64,000 nt of DNA from Kitasatospora sp. DSM 101779 (GTDB lineage Bacteria > Actinomycetota > Actinomycetes > Streptomycetales > Streptomycetaceae), in contig NZ_JAHTIK010000001.1 in assembly GCF_025655475.1 (NCBI RefSeq), positions 278,998-342,997 of the forward strand. The letters are read 5' to 3'. Positions within the stretch are counted from its first letter, which is position 1; each line of letters begins with the position of its first letter. The notes beneath the pieces were generated by a model. The model was not told the DNA's origin and did no database searches. It saw only the letters and a list, made by a program, of their open reading frames with translations. A program made the translations under genes and the position numbers. Shown here piece after piece: positions 26,532-35,931 of the stretch.

Positions 26532-29500
26532 ATGGTCACATTGAAGGTGCTCGGCTCGTTCCGGGTCGAGGTCGACGGCCGCCCGGTCGATGCGGGTGGC
26601 CGGCTCGCCCGTATGGTTCTGGTCCAACTGCTGCTCGCCGGTGGCGCGGTCGTGCCCACGGAGCAGATCGTCGAGCGGCTGTGGCCGACCCGCGTCCCGT
26701 CGAGCTCCCAGGCATCGCTGCACGCCTATGTCGCGCGGCTGCGGCGTGTCCTCGAACCGGAACGGGCACCGCGGGCGCCCGCGCGGCTGCTCGTCAGCGC
26801 ACCCTACGGCTACGCCCTCGCCGTTGACCGGGACGCGGTGGACGCCTGGGTGTTCGAGCGCCGGGTGGCGGCCTGCTCGGGGGCAGGCATGCCCGCGCAC
26901 CTCGCCGCCGAGGGCTTGGCCGAGGCGCTCGCCTCGTGGGGCGGGCAGCCGTACGAAGAGTTCCTGGACGAGCCGTGGACCGCCGCCGAACGCGCCCGCC
27001 TGGAGGAGCTGCACCGTTCCGCCCGGGAGCGGCTCGCCGCCGCACGGCTGGGCAGCGGGCAGGCCGCGCAGGCACTCGCCGACACGCTCCTGCTGACCCG
27101 GGAACAGCCTTTGCACGAGGAGGGCTGGCGGCTGCTGGCCCTGGCGTTGTGGGCTCGCGACCGCCAGGGCGATGCCCTGGCCGCGCTGCGGCAGGCCCGG
27201 CGCATCCTCGGTGAGGAACTCGGCGTGGAGCCCGGGCCCGCTCTCCTGGAGCTGGAGCAGGCCCTGCTGCACCAGCGTCTGGACGTGCTCCGGCTGGCGA
27301 CCGGGGCACCCGCCGTGGCCGCCGTGCGGACCGAGCCGTCCACCGCCGCGGCCGAACGGCGCGGTCCGGTGGCGACCGTCGGAGGCGGGACGCCGACCGC
27401 CCTGGTGGCGGACCGGCTCCTGGGCCGTGACGAGGAGCTGGCCGGGCTCGCCGCCGCGGCGGACCGGGCACGGGGCGGCCGGGCCCAGGTGGTCCTGGTC
27501 TCCGGCGAGCCCGGTATCGGCAAGTCCAGTCTCCTGGAGGCGGCCGTCCGCCAACTGCCGCAGCAGGGCTGGCTGGCCGGGTCCGGGCAGTGCCCGGAGA
27601 CGGAGGGCGCTCCGCCCGGCCGGGCCTGGTTCGACATGCTGCCGGGTCTGGCGGAGGCCGCGGCACCGGGCCCGTACGCCGACGAGCTCGCCCCGCTGCT
27701 GGCTCCGGGCACCGCGAGCGACTCCGCGCAGCCGGACGGCAGCCCGGCCCGCCGTTTCCGCCTGCACAGGGCGCTGCTCGGCTGGCTCCGCGACACCGCG
27801 CGGCGGCGACCGCTGCTGATCGTGCTGGACGACCTGCACCGGGGTGACCAGGAGAGCATCGAGCTCTTCCTGCTCTGCGCCGAGCAACTGCGCGACGTAC
27901 CGCTGCTGCTGGTCGGCTCGTACCGGACCGGCGAGGGCGACCTGACCGGGGCACTGGCGCGCCTGGCCGCCTGCTCGCCCGTCCGGATGGCGCTCGGCGG
28001 CCTGTCGGACGCCCAGGCCAAGGAGCTGCTGCGGCGCAGCGCGGCCGACATGAGCGAGCGGGCCGCGGTGGCCCTGGCCGAACGGGCCGGGGGGAACCCC
28101 TTCCACCTGCACGAGAGTTCGCTGCTGCTCGCCGCTGAGGGCGAGCAGCAGGCGCTGGCCCGCGTGCCGCAGGGTGTCCAGGACGTGCTGCGGCGGCGGC
28201 TCGCCCTGCTCGCGCCGACCGTCACGGCCGGGCTGCGGCTGGCGGCCGTCGCCGGACGCGAGGCGCCGGTCGCCCTCCTCGTCCATGCCGCGGACAGCGA
28301 TGCCGAGCAGCTCCTCGACGCCCTGGACGCGGGTGTCACCGCCGGGCTGCTCACCGAGCCGCGTCCGGGCACGGTCCGTTTCAGCCACGCCCTCGTGCGG
28401 GACGCCCTGGAGGCCGACCTCACACGTCTGCGGCTGGCCCGGATGCACTCCCGGCTGGGCAGGAGCCTGATCGCGCTGGGCTCGGACGACGTCGCCGCCA
28501 CGGCCCACCACCTCCTGCAGGCGGCCGCGGTGGTGACCGCCGACGCCGGGCCCGCCGTCCACCATGCGCGGCTGGCGTGCGAGCAGGCGGTGCGCCGCTA
28601 CGCCCCGCAGAACGCCGAGGCCCTGCTGAACGCGGCTCTCGGGCTCCTCGCCGATCATCCGGCCGCCTTCGCCGGTCAGGACGCGGCCCTGTTGCGGGTG
28701 ATGCTGCTGGGTCAGCTGGTGGACTGCCGGATCCGGATGGGGGCCGTGGTGCCCGCCCGCGAGGCACAGCAGCAGGCCGTGGCGGTGGCCCGTGCGGCGG
28801 GCCGGGCCGACCTGCTGACCGCCGCCTACACGACGTGGACCGAACCGACGCCGTGGCGTGTCCGCGCGTACGACGCGGCGTCCGACCCCGAGGCCGTGGC
28901 GGAACTCGGCCGGCTGCTGGAGAGCCCGAATCTGGCCGACCGTCAGCGGTGCCTGCTCCTCGACCAGCTCGCCGACGCCCTCGACGACACCGACCCGCGC
29001 GCCCTGGCCGTGGGTCGCCAGGCCGTGGAGCTCGCCCGGTCCGTGGGCGAGCCCCGGCTGCACGGCCTGACGCTCACCTCGCTGCTGCGCCGGGTCGACT
29101 GCGACCTCGAACCCGGCGTCTACCGGGAACTCCAGCGGGAACTCGCCGAGGTCGCCGACTCCCAGGACAGCCCCGAGTACTCCTGGATGAGTGCCTACAC
29201 CGCGGCCCGGATCGCCGCCGGCCGCAACGACCCGGCCGAGATGGAGCGGTGCCTCGGCCGCGCGGACGACATCGCCCGCACCTACGAGCTCCAGGGCGCG
29301 TTCGCGGTGGCCAGGCTGCGGCATCCCATGCTCGCCATGGCCCGGGGCCGCTTCGAGGAGGCGGAGCAGGCCATGGGAGCGGCGGTGGACGCGCTGCGGG
29401 CACGGGGGGCCGTGGATCTCAACGGCCTGGCCGCCCTGGGCATCGGCTGCATCAGGCTGCAGCAGGGACGACTCGCCGAGATGCTGCCCGTGCTGCTCGC

Positions 29501-29927
29501 GGTGTGGGAGCAGTACCAGCCGCTCAACGAGGCCCTCACCGCGCTCGCGCTGCTGGACGCGGGCCGCCCCGGACAGGCCCGGGACGTCCTCGGCCGAGGT
29601 GTGCCGCTCCGGCGCGACTTCGCCTTCTCCGTCCTGGCCGAGCTGCGGGGCGCGGCCGCCGTCGTCTTCGACGACGAGGCCCTGGCCGCCGAGGTGTACC
29701 GGGAGCTGCTGCCCCTGCGCGGGCTGGCGGGCGGCGCGAGCACCCTGAGCGTCGTGTTCCGGCCCGTCGCGCAGACCCTGGGCGAACTGGCCCGGTTCCT
29801 GGGCCGCCCCGAGGAGGCCCGGGACCACTTCCACGAAGCCGCGCGGGTGGCGTCCGCCTGGGACTCCCCCCACTGGGCGGACGCCGCCCGGACCGGCCTG
29901 GCCGGCCTGCCGCCGGAGCCCGCGTAG
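26532..29927 (+). CDS. AfsR/SARP-type transcriptional regulator with NTPase and TPR-like domains
   Basis: The 1131-aa protein has an OmpR-like winged helix (~1-95, RLARMVLVQLLLAG, SSQASLHAYVARLRRVLEP) and a BTAD domain (~100-250). The AAA/NACHT-type ATPase has Walker A GEPGIGKSSL (~325) and Walker B LLIVLDDLH (~430). A long helical repeat C-terminus follows. This matches large SARP regulators that activate secondary-metabolite or developmental genes. A TACGAT box at 26517-26522 lies 9 nt before ATG, so the leader is very short. A dyad TGACC-N7-GGTCA overlaps the start codon. No biosynthetic cluster adjoins it in this window. Confidence 0.92.
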   Translation: MVTLKVLGSFRVEVDGRPVDAGGRLARMVLVQLLLAGGAVVPTEQIVERLWPTRVPSSSQASLHAYVARLRRVLEPERAPRAPARLLVSAPYGYALAVDRDAVDAWVFERRVAACSGAGMPAHLAAEGLAEALASWGGQPYEEFLDEPWTAAERARLEELHRSARERLAAARLGSGQAAQALADTLLLTREQPLHEEGWRLLALALWARDRQGDALAALRQARRILGEELGVEPGPALLELEQALLHQRLDVLRLATGAPAVAAVRTEPSTAAAERRGPVATVGGGTPTALVADRLLGRDEELAGLAAAADRARGGRAQVVLVSGEPGIGKSSLLEAAVRQLPQQGWLAGSGQCPETEGAPPGRAWFDMLPGLAEAAAPGPYADELAPLLAPGTASDSAQPDGSPARRFRLHRALLGWLRDTARRRPLLIVLDDLHRGDQESIELFLLCAEQLRDVPLLLVGSYRTGEGDLTGALARLAACSPVRMALGGLSDAQAKELLRRSAADMSERAAVALAERAGGNPFHLHESSLLLAAEGEQQALARVPQGVQDVLRRRLALLAPTVTAGLRLAAVAGREAPVALLVHAADSDAEQLLDALDAGVTAGLLTEPRPGTVRFSHALVRDALEADLTRLRLARMHSRLGRSLIALGSDDVAATAHHLLQAAAVVTADAGPAVHHARLACEQAVRRYAPQNAEALLNAALGLLADHPAAFAGQDAALLRVMLLGQLVDCRIRMGAVVPAREAQQQAVAVARAAGRADLLTAAYTTWTEPTPWRVRAYDAASDPEAVAELGRLLESPNLADRQRCLLLDQLADALDDTDPRALAVGRQAVELARSVGEPRLHGLTLTSLLRRVDCDLEPGVYRELQRELAEVADSQDSPEYSWMSAYTAARIAAGRNDPAEMERCLGRADDIARTYELQGAFAVARLRHPMLAMARGRFEEAEQAMGAAVDALRARGAVDLNGLAALGIGCIRLQQGRLAEMLPVLLAVWEQYQPLNEALTALALLDAGRPGQARDVLGRGVPLRRDFAFSVLAELRGAAAVVFDDEALAAEVYRELLPLRGLAGGASTLSVVFRPVAQTLGELARFLGRPEEARDHFHEAARVASAWDSPHWADAARTGLAGLPPEPA

Positions 29928-29932
29928 CGGGG

Positions 29933-29967
29933 CGTCCCGCACGGCAGGGGCTGCCCGGTCCGGGACG
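29933..29967. terminator. Nested hairpin terminator between convergent genes
   Basis: Outer stem CGTCCCG/CGGGACG (29933-29939, 29961-29967) encloses a second perfect stem GGCAG/CTGCC. It fills the 44-bp gap between the SARP gene and the minus-strand LLM gene. Confidence 0.6.
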
Positions 29968-29971
29968 GCGG

Positions 29972-30883
29972 TCAGTTCGCCAGTTCGGCCAGGAACGCCG
30001 CGGCCAGGTCGAGGAACTCCTCGGGCGAATCCGTGGTCAGCTGGAGGTCCACGAGCACCTCGTCGGTCTCCGCCTCGCACATCACCCGGAGGTGGTCGCA
30101 GATCTGGCGCACCGTCCCGCGGTGGTAGGTCTCCTCGGGGCCGGCTTCGGCCGTGGTGACCTCCGGGTTCACCCGGAACACCCGGCGCAGCCCCGCCGGG
30201 TCCCGCCCCGCCCGCTCGGCGGCCCCGGCGGCCACCGCCCACAGGGCGCCGAAGTACGGCAACGGCATCGAGGCCGCCAGCCAGCCGTCCGCGCGCCTGC
30301 CGACCCGCTCCAGGGCGGGCGGGGTGAACCCGCCCAGCAGGATCGGCGGCCTCGGGCCCTGGCGGGGTTTCGGGAGGACGGTCGACTCGGGCACCGTCCA
30401 CAGCGGGCCGGTGTGGGCGACCGTGTCCGACCGCCAGACGGCATCGAGGACGTCGAGGGTCTCCTCCAGCCGCTCGCCGCGCCCCCGCCAGGGCACCCCG
30501 GCGGCCTCGTACTCCTCGCGCATCCAGCCCAGCCCGAGACCCACGTCCAGACGTCCGTGGCTGATCAGGTCGAGGGTCGTCAGCGCCCGGGCGAGCACCA
30601 CCGGCGGATACCACAGGGCGTTGAGCGTGCTGCTGCCGAGCCGCACCCGTTCGGTGGCCGCGGCGGCCACCCCCAGGGCGAGCAGCGGGTCGAGGTGGGT
30701 GGCGTACCGGACGGGCATCGCCTTCCCGCCCGGGTAGCCCTCGGGCGGGGTGAGTGGCGCCAGCAGCCGGTCGGCCGCCCAGAGGCTGTGGCAGCCCAGC
30801 GCCTCCAGCGCCGCGCACATCACGGCGGTGCGGTCGGGATCGGCGAACGGGCCGAACTGGGGGACGGAGAATCCGATGCGCAT
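29972..30883 (-). CDS. LLM-class (F420-dependent type) oxidoreductase
   Basis: The 303-aa luciferase-like TIM barrel has MRIGFSVPQFGPFADP, LGCHSLWAADRLL, RVRLGSSTLNALWYPPVVLA, RLDVGLGLGWMREEYEAAG and the ILLGGFTPPALERVGRRADG segment. It is closest in style to actinobacterial TIGR03619-type F420 enzymes. It lies 82 nt downstream of the hemerythrin gene on the same strand and may share its transcript. GAGGAA precedes ATG 30883. Confidence 0.88.
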   Translation of the reverse strand: MRIGFSVPQFGPFADPDRTAVMCAALEALGCHSLWAADRLLAPLTPPEGYPGGKAMPVRYATHLDPLLALGVAAAATERVRLGSSTLNALWYPPVVLARALTTLDLISHGRLDVGLGLGWMREEYEAAGVPWRGRGERLEETLDVLDAVWRSDTVAHTGPLWTVPESTVLPKPRQGPRPPILLGGFTPPALERVGRRADGWLAASMPLPYFGALWAVAAGAAERAGRDPAGLRRVFRVNPEVTTAEAGPEETYHRGTVRQICDHLRVMCEAETDEVLVDLQLTTDSPEEFLDLAAAFLAELAN

Positions 30884-30965
30884 CGGTGACGGTTCCTCGA
30901 TCGGTACGGGCGGGTCGGACTGTCGGTTCCGGGCCCTGGACGGGCGGCCGGACGGGAGGGCCACG

Positions 30966-31649
30966 TCAAGCGGTCGTGCGCGGGCCGCGGACCCGGTCCG
31001 TCTCGCGGCGGTACTGCCGCTGGCCGAGGAGCTTCCACAGCACCCGGGCCGGGACGGGCAGCCGAGCGAGGAACTCCCGGCGCTCCTGTGGCGACGTGTC
31101 CTCCAGGATGGCTCCCAGGGCGATCATCAGCCGGTTCCGGGGCGTCTCGGCGAGGCCCCGCTCGCCCACCGCGTGCCACTGCTCCTCGTTCACGTGGAGC
31201 GCGACCAGCGGCATGACCTCCCGCTCCTCCTCGTCGAGGTGGGCGCACAGCTGCCGGTGGTGCCTGCGCAGCGCCTCGGTGAGCTCGTCGCGGTCCTCGG
31301 GCAGGGCCCGTGCCTGCCACCGCTCCATCAGGCGCTGGACCTCGGTGATCCCCTCGGAGAGCTCGCGGTGCTGCGCCTCCATCGCCAGGACCTGCTCGGC
31401 GTCGAGGTCCAGGTGGGGCAGCAGGACCGGCCAGAGCATCTCGTCCTCTCCGGTGTGGTGGGCGTGCAGGCCGATGGAGTACAGCCGCCAGTGCTCGGCG
31501 AGGATCCGGGAACGTGCGGTGTCGCCGGGCCGTACGTCCTGGACGAGCTCGGCCAGCAGGCGCGACTCGCGGCGGAACACCTGGTGGATCATCGCCATCT
31601 CGCGGGTGTAGGGGTGGAGGGTGGAGTCGGAGTTGTTGCTCGAAGTCAT
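30966..31649 (-). CDS. Hemerythrin domain-containing protein
   Basis: The 227-aa protein has an N-terminal four-helix hemerythrin-like domain with the HHTGEDEMLWP iron-ligand helix, QHRELSEGI and HLDEEEREVMPLV motifs (residues ~15-160). The C-terminal ~60 residues form a helical tail. Such proteins bind a diiron centre and sense or scavenge O2 or NO. It precedes the F420-type oxidoreductase, so a redox or nitrosative-stress role is plausible. ATG 31649 has GGAG 12 nt upstream. Confidence 0.88.
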   Translation of the reverse strand: MTSSNNSDSTLHPYTREMAMIHQVFRRESRLLAELVQDVRPGDTARSRILAEHWRLYSIGLHAHHTGEDEMLWPVLLPHLDLDAEQVLAMEAQHRELSEGITEVQRLMERWQARALPEDRDELTEALRRHHRQLCAHLDEEEREVMPLVALHVNEEQWHAVGERGLAETPRNRLMIALGAILEDTSPQERREFLARLPVPARVLWKLLGQRQYRRETDRVRGPRTTA

Positions 31650-31928
31650 GACACCCAGTCTCCGCAGCCCGATTGCACGGCACTTGCAGCCGACTTGCTT
31701 CGACCGCCCGCGCGGGAGGAGGGGGCCCGGTCCACGGGAGGACCATGTCTGGTCGCGGCGACCGCGCCGGGCCTGATGACGCGCTCCGGTGCAGGCTCTG
31801 TGGCGGCCCGGTGCCGCGGCTGCTCGACCGAGGGGTGGCACCGATCCGCGAGCGTCTCCCGGACGGCGTCGGCCTCGGCCTACGGCGCGGCTTCTCACGG
31901 TCGACCGCGCTCGGCAGCGGCTTCGTCC

Positions 31929-32720
31929 TCAGGTGCCACGCATGAACGCGGTCACCACCGCGGCATGGTCCTGCGGGTGCGTCACATGAGGGATGTGACC
32001 GGCGCCCTGGAAGGTGTTGCGCCGTGCGTGCGGCAACACCGCGGCCAGGCGGTCCAGTACGGCACCGAACCATGCCGGGCTCTCGCTGCCGCGGCTGAGC
32101 AGCACCGGCGCCGTGCAGGCGCCGAGCCCGTCGAGGTCCAGGAGGGCCCAGCCCGGATCCTGCTGTTCGTCGAGCCAGGTCTGCGCGTGGGTGACGATGG
32201 TGTCCCGCAGCGGCTCGGGCATCGTCCCCCAGGCGCCGGGGCCGGGCGCGATCTCCTCGACGAACAGCTTCGCGCCCGCAGCGTCGTCGCCCTCGCGCAG
32301 CAGCTGCTTCGCCTCCTCGATGGCCTCCGTCACCGTCCGCATCTCCGCCACTGCGACGGCGTCGTCGAGAACGAGCCCGGCCAGCGGGGGTTCGTGAAGG
32401 ACGATCCGCCCGAACAGCTCCGGGCGGCGCGCGGCCAGACCCGCCGTGATCGAGGCGCCGAACGAGTTCCCCGCGGCATGGGCCGGCGCCAGGCCCAGTG
32501 CCTCGATCAGTGCTGCCAGGTCGTCCTCGTCCTGTGGCCGCGTGCCGGGGCCCGGCACCAGCCCACTGCGGCCGTGGCCCCGACGGTCGTACGCCATCAC
32601 GCGGAAGGCCCACTCCAGTCCGGCGTCGACGGCCGGCTGCCACGGGCGGTGGTCGTTCCACGAGCCGTGCACCAGCACCAGCGGCTCGCCCTCACCGGTC
32701 TCCGCGTAGTGCAGCAGCAC
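31929..32720 (-). CDS. Alpha/beta hydrolase
   Basis: The 263-aa protein has the oxyanion HGSW motif (residues 18-21), DRRGHGRS, nucleophile elbow GNSFGAS (Ser86), and a GHIPHVTHP catalytic-His region near the end. The fold matches small esterase or hydrolase proteins of unknown substrate. The start is GTG 32720 without an obvious ribosome site. It stands alone on its strand. Confidence 0.85.
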   Translation of the reverse strand: MLLHYAETGEGEPLVLVHGSWNDHRPWQPAVDAGLEWAFRVMAYDRRGHGRSGLVPGPGTRPQDEDDLAALIEALGLAPAHAAGNSFGASITAGLAARRPELFGRIVLHEPPLAGLVLDDAVAVAEMRTVTEAIEEAKQLLREGDDAAGAKLFVEEIAPGPGAWGTMPEPLRDTIVTHAQTWLDEQQDPGWALLDLDGLGACTAPVLLSRGSESPAWFGAVLDRLAAVLPHARRNTFQGAGHIPHVTHPQDHAAVVTAFMRGT

Positions 32721-33189
32721 GTCACCGACACGGACTCAGCCACGGCAGCACCCCTTCGAGGCGGGCTCCGGGCCTCCTCGGCCTCGGGACGACCCTGTCG
32801 GAAGCCTTCCGCAGGCACACCTTCCGCCGGCCGCCGCGACACGCCTTCGGCGAATCCGGACGGACCGGACGGACCGGACGGACCGGCTCGGGGCCGTGTT
32901 CCGACGCGTGGGGGGAACAGGGCCTGGAGGGGCGTGGGTCGTACCGCCTGCGGGGCCTGGATCGGCGCGCGGCGATTGCCCGGGGGAGGACGGGCCGTCG
33001 GCGCGCCCGGGCGAGGGCCTGACGCCCCGCGCGTCGAAACCGCTCACCGCCCTGATTGCTCGCGCGTCGAAAGACGGCCGGAGGTGCAGTGGTGGAGTCC
33101 GGCAGACGTTGCCGCGGGTGCCGAGCGGGCGCGCGCCGGTTCCGGACGGGGTGCAGGGCCCGCTGGGGCGCTGTCGGCACCGCGTCCGG
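32721..33189. other. Intergenic region with a 9-bp tandem repeat
   Basis: About 470 bp without a credible gene. CGGACGGAC is repeated three times perfectly at 32857-32883, giving Gly-Arg-Thr repeats in a spurious plus-strand frame. No other structure was recognised. Confidence 0.5.
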
Positions 33190-33726
33190 TCAGGGGCGGC
33201 CGGGCGGCGGGATGCGGGCCACGAGTTCCTGGGCGACCTGTGTCAGGTCTGCGGTGATCTCGTGCGGGACTTGCTGCTGCCCGCCGGGCTGCCGGGGCCC
33301 CATGAATGCGTCGATGACGGGGGCCAACTCCTCGCACCGCCCGTAGGCCTCCGCGACCTCGTGGAAGATGAGGACGGTGCCCTCGAGGGGGTCCAGCCAC
33401 CCGCCGACGATCTCGGTGGCCCACCAGCGGGCGAGCGCCAGCCGGCTCTCCCAGTAGTCCTCGGGCGGGTGGAAACCGAAGCCGAGCTCCTCCATTACCT
33501 GGCCGAACAGGTCCGAGGCCTGGTCGTGCTCGAGGCGGTTCAACGCGGCGAGGTGCAGCAGTGACGGTGTGTCAACGCCCGCGATCAGCGCACGGAGTGC
33601 GGCTTCGATCAGAAGCTCCGGGTCGACACGTCGGCCGTCGACCCAGGAGTGGGCGATCTCCCGCAGTTCCCGCACTGCCTCTGCGGCTGTCTCGGGACCT
33701 GTCTCGGGGGCTTCGCGCGTCGACAT
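33190..33726 (-). CDS. Uncharacterised helical cytosolic protein
   Basis: The 178-aa acidic, almost all-helical protein has motifs LEHDQASDLFGQVMEELGF, DYWESRLALARWWATEIVGG and TVLIFHEVAEAYGRCEELAP. I do not recognise a family; the Asp/Glu/Trp-rich surface suits an inhibitor or immunity-like protein, but this is speculative. ATG 33726 is followed by an Ala/Glu-rich start. Confidence 0.65.
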   Translation of the reverse strand: MSTREAPETGPETAAEAVRELREIAHSWVDGRRVDPELLIEAALRALIAGVDTPSLLHLAALNRLEHDQASDLFGQVMEELGFGFHPPEDYWESRLALARWWATEIVGGWLDPLEGTVLIFHEVAEAYGRCEELAPVIDAFMGPRQPGGQQQVPHEITADLTQVAQELVARIPPPGRP

Positions 33727-33864
33727 GACAGCATGCTGCCAGCCACCGCAGGCAGTCGGAAACGGATTTCCGCGTCGCGCCTCCCGCGACGTGGCCGGGC
33801 AGATGCCTCAGGATCCGGGGCGGACGGGGGTCGTCCTGTCCACCGTTCCGAAGGCCGGCCGAAA

Positions 33865-33922
33865 CGAGGAGGACCGGGCCGAAAACGAGGAGGACCGGGC
33901 CGTGGGTTGCCGGTCCTCCTCG
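33865..33922 (-). terminator. Hairpin terminator with duplicated left arm
   Basis: CGAGGAGGACCGG occurs at 33865-33877 and again at 33886-33898 in a ~21-bp direct repeat. Either copy can pair perfectly (13 bp) with CCGGTCCTCCTCG at 33910-33922. It lies ~40 nt past the stop of the minus-strand gene at 33962. Confidence 0.65.
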
Positions 33923-33961
33923 GGAGGCGTTCAACGCCTGCGGGGCTTGTACGGCGGGCGG

Positions 33962-35026
33962 TCAGCCCAGGTCGTGGACCCGCTTGTACTCGAGTGCGTA
34001 GGCGAGCTTGCCGGGCTTGGCGTCGGAGTACGGCTTGCTCAGCTTGTCGAACTCGCCCTTGTCGGCGGCCTTGCCCGCGTTCCACTGGTCCAGCGCGTCG
34101 AGGTCGGCGGCGGTGAAGCCGCTGTCGACGACGGCGTCCTTCGGCAGCGCGGTCATCGCCTGGGTCAGGCCCTTGACGGTGGCCAGGTAGCTGCCGAGGT
34201 CGTTCGGGTTCCAGTCGGACAGGTCGACCGGGTGCGCGTCGCGGACCCAGCCGCCCCAGTAGAACTCCTGGAACGGCAGGTCGTTCTGCGTGTAGCCGAT
34301 GTCCCGGCCGAAGTAGAGCAGGCCGCGGTACTTGTCGTCGCCGAAGTTGGCCAGTCCGACGCCGGTCGGGAGCTTGTTCACCGCGACCGGGTCGCCCTCG
34401 GGGTCGCGCAGGTACACCCACTTGTGCGCCTGCATCTGGTCCCAGAACGCCCGGCGGGTGAGGTTGCTGAAGTTGGCCAGCACCCGCAGTCGGACGTGCA
34501 GGTCGGCGCCGCCGTCGGGGGTCTCGTAGAACGACGTGAGCGTGTGGTGCCCGTCGGTGAGGAACGGCTCGCCGTGCGGGCCAATGACGACCGTCTTCAT
34601 GGGCGCGATGCTGTCCGCCGTCTCGGCGCCGACGGGGAGCCGGCAGGTGAAGGAGGACGGGTCGTCCAGGCGCGCGCCGGGCAGGACGTTCACCGCGTCG
34701 ACGCGGCCGTCGGCCTCGCACCAGTCGCTGAACTTCTTGTTGATCGCGTCCTTGCCGAGTGTGTAGCGGCCGAGCTTGTAGTACACCTCGTCGTAGCCCA
34801 GCGAGGGCTGGGTCGGGTGGACGTCGCCGATGCGGACGTCGAGCAGCTCGCCGGGCTCGGCGCACAGGTACTGCGCGAACGGCGCGGAACGGTTGTCGTG
34901 CCGGCAGAACGAGGGCCGGGTACCCGGCGCGCCGGGGGCGGCGTGTGCGGCCGGCGCGGCCACGACGACCGCGACGACGGCTGTGCCCAGCGCCGCGGTA
35001 CGGCGGGACGGGGGTCTGAGTCGCAT
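33962..35026 (-). CDS. Secreted ParB/Srx-like fold protein (ParBc_2 type)
   Basis: The 354-aa protein has a signal peptide (TAALGTAVVAVVVAAPAAHA) and paired Cys near the mature start. Its central segment FLTDGHHTLTSFYE fits the ParB-like nuclease/ParBc_2 domain, in which the DGHH motif lines the nucleotide-binding cleft. Exported versions occur in many bacteria with unknown function. GAGGAG precedes ATG 35026. The 35027-35339 interval upstream holds only the divergent ECF promoter. Confidence 0.78.
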   Translation of the reverse strand: MRLRPPSRRTAALGTAVVAVVVAAPAAHAAPGAPGTRPSFCRHDNRSAPFAQYLCAEPGELLDVRIGDVHPTQPSLGYDEVYYKLGRYTLGKDAINKKFSDWCEADGRVDAVNVLPGARLDDPSSFTCRLPVGAETADSIAPMKTVVIGPHGEPFLTDGHHTLTSFYETPDGGADLHVRLRVLANFSNLTRRAFWDQMQAHKWVYLRDPEGDPVAVNKLPTGVGLANFGDDKYRGLLYFGRDIGYTQNDLPFQEFYWGGWVRDAHPVDLSDWNPNDLGSYLATVKGLTQAMTALPKDAVVDSGFTAADLDALDQWNAGKAADKGEFDKLSKPYSDAKPGKLAYALEYKRVHDLG

Positions 35027-35239
35027 GGCACTCCTCGCATCGGGGCGGCTCCGCCCGTGAGCGTGGCAGCGGTCGGCCAACACGGGCCGTCGCGCCCGCG
35101 ACCTCCGGGAGAACCCGGGTCGACGATCGTGGCGCTGCACCCGGTGTGCCGCGGTCCGGCTCATTGCGTCGCCGTGCCGACGGGGCGTCAGGCGGCGTGC
35201 TCCACGGCGCGGCGGCCGGTGGAGGAGTGGTCAGGGGAC

Positions 35240-35268
35240 GCAACATTTCCGGTACCCCGTCCCGTGTA
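35240..35268 (+). promoter_or_regulatory. Putative ECF-type promoter of second sigma gene
   Basis: GCAACATTTCCGG with CGTGTA 17 nt after GCAACA, 71 nt before the sigma start. It is the same layout and nearly the same -35 string as the element at 8720-8748 before the first SigE-type gene. Confidence 0.45.
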
Positions 35269-35339
35269 GTAGTCGACGCGGGGCACCACCGTCCCGCGGA
35301 CAACTCGGCGCGGACGACGGAACAGGGGGCCGGGCACGG

Positions 35340-35843
35340 ATGTCGCCGGAGCGCGAGAGATTGTTCGAACAGTTCGCCGCAGCCCGGTACGGGGCGCTGC
35401 GCCGTACCGCGTACCTGCTGTGCGGCGACTGGCACCTGGCCGAGGACCTGGTGCAGTCGACCCTGATCAAGGTGTACGCACGCTGGCCGCGGTTGCGCGA
35501 CCCGGACACGGCCGGAGGCTACGCCCGCACCACGCTGGTTCGCACGTTCGTGGACGGGCGGCGACGCCGCTCGGCCGGCGAGGTCGCCAGCGCCGAGCCG
35601 CCGGAAACGGCCGCGACGGTCACCGACCCGGACCGGCGGCTGGCACTGCTGGCGGCGCTCGCCCGCGTGACGCCGGGCTACCGGGCGGTGCTGGTGCTGC
35701 GGTACTGGGAGGACCAGAGCGTCGAGGAGTGCGCCGCGATCCTCAACCGGAGCAGCGGCGCGGTGCGTTCGGACGCCCACCGCGGTCTGGCGCAGCTGCG
35801 GACGATCCTCGGCGACTCGGTGCACGAGATCGCCGGAGCGTGA
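35340..35843 (+). CDS. SigE-family ECF RNA polymerase sigma factor (2)
   Basis: The 167-aa protein has region 2 (YLLCGDWHLAEDLVQSTLIKVY) and region 4 (TPGYRAVLVLRYWEDQSVEECA, then NRSSGAVRSDAHRGLAQLR). It is closely similar in layout to the factor at 8803: same length class, followed by a single-TM partner gene and preceded by a matching promoter. The gap to the partner gene is 88 nt with its own ribosome site, so not overlapping. Confidence 0.92.
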   Translation: MSPERERLFEQFAAARYGALRRTAYLLCGDWHLAEDLVQSTLIKVYARWPRLRDPDTAGGYARTTLVRTFVDGRRRRSAGEVASAEPPETAATVTDPDRRLALLAALARVTPGYRAVLVLRYWEDQSVEECAAILNRSSGAVRSDAHRGLAQLRTILGDSVHEIAGA

Positions 35844-35931
35844 GCGGGCCGGCCGCGGGGCGGCGAGGGCGGACGAGCGAGCGGGTGCACGGGCGAGGTC
35901 GGGGATGCGCAGCGAGAGGGAGGAAACAGGC

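Noticed and set aside
26301..30818. 1505-codon minus-strand open frame opposite the SARP gene
   Set aside because: It is the GC-bias shadow of the SARP gene; composition is Gly/Arg/Gln-rich without domains, and the last stretch merely coincides with the LLM gene frame.
31745..31945. 66-codon plus-strand frame with RCRLCGGPV motif
   Set aside because: Overlaps the hydrolase 3' end, lacks ribosome site and family match.
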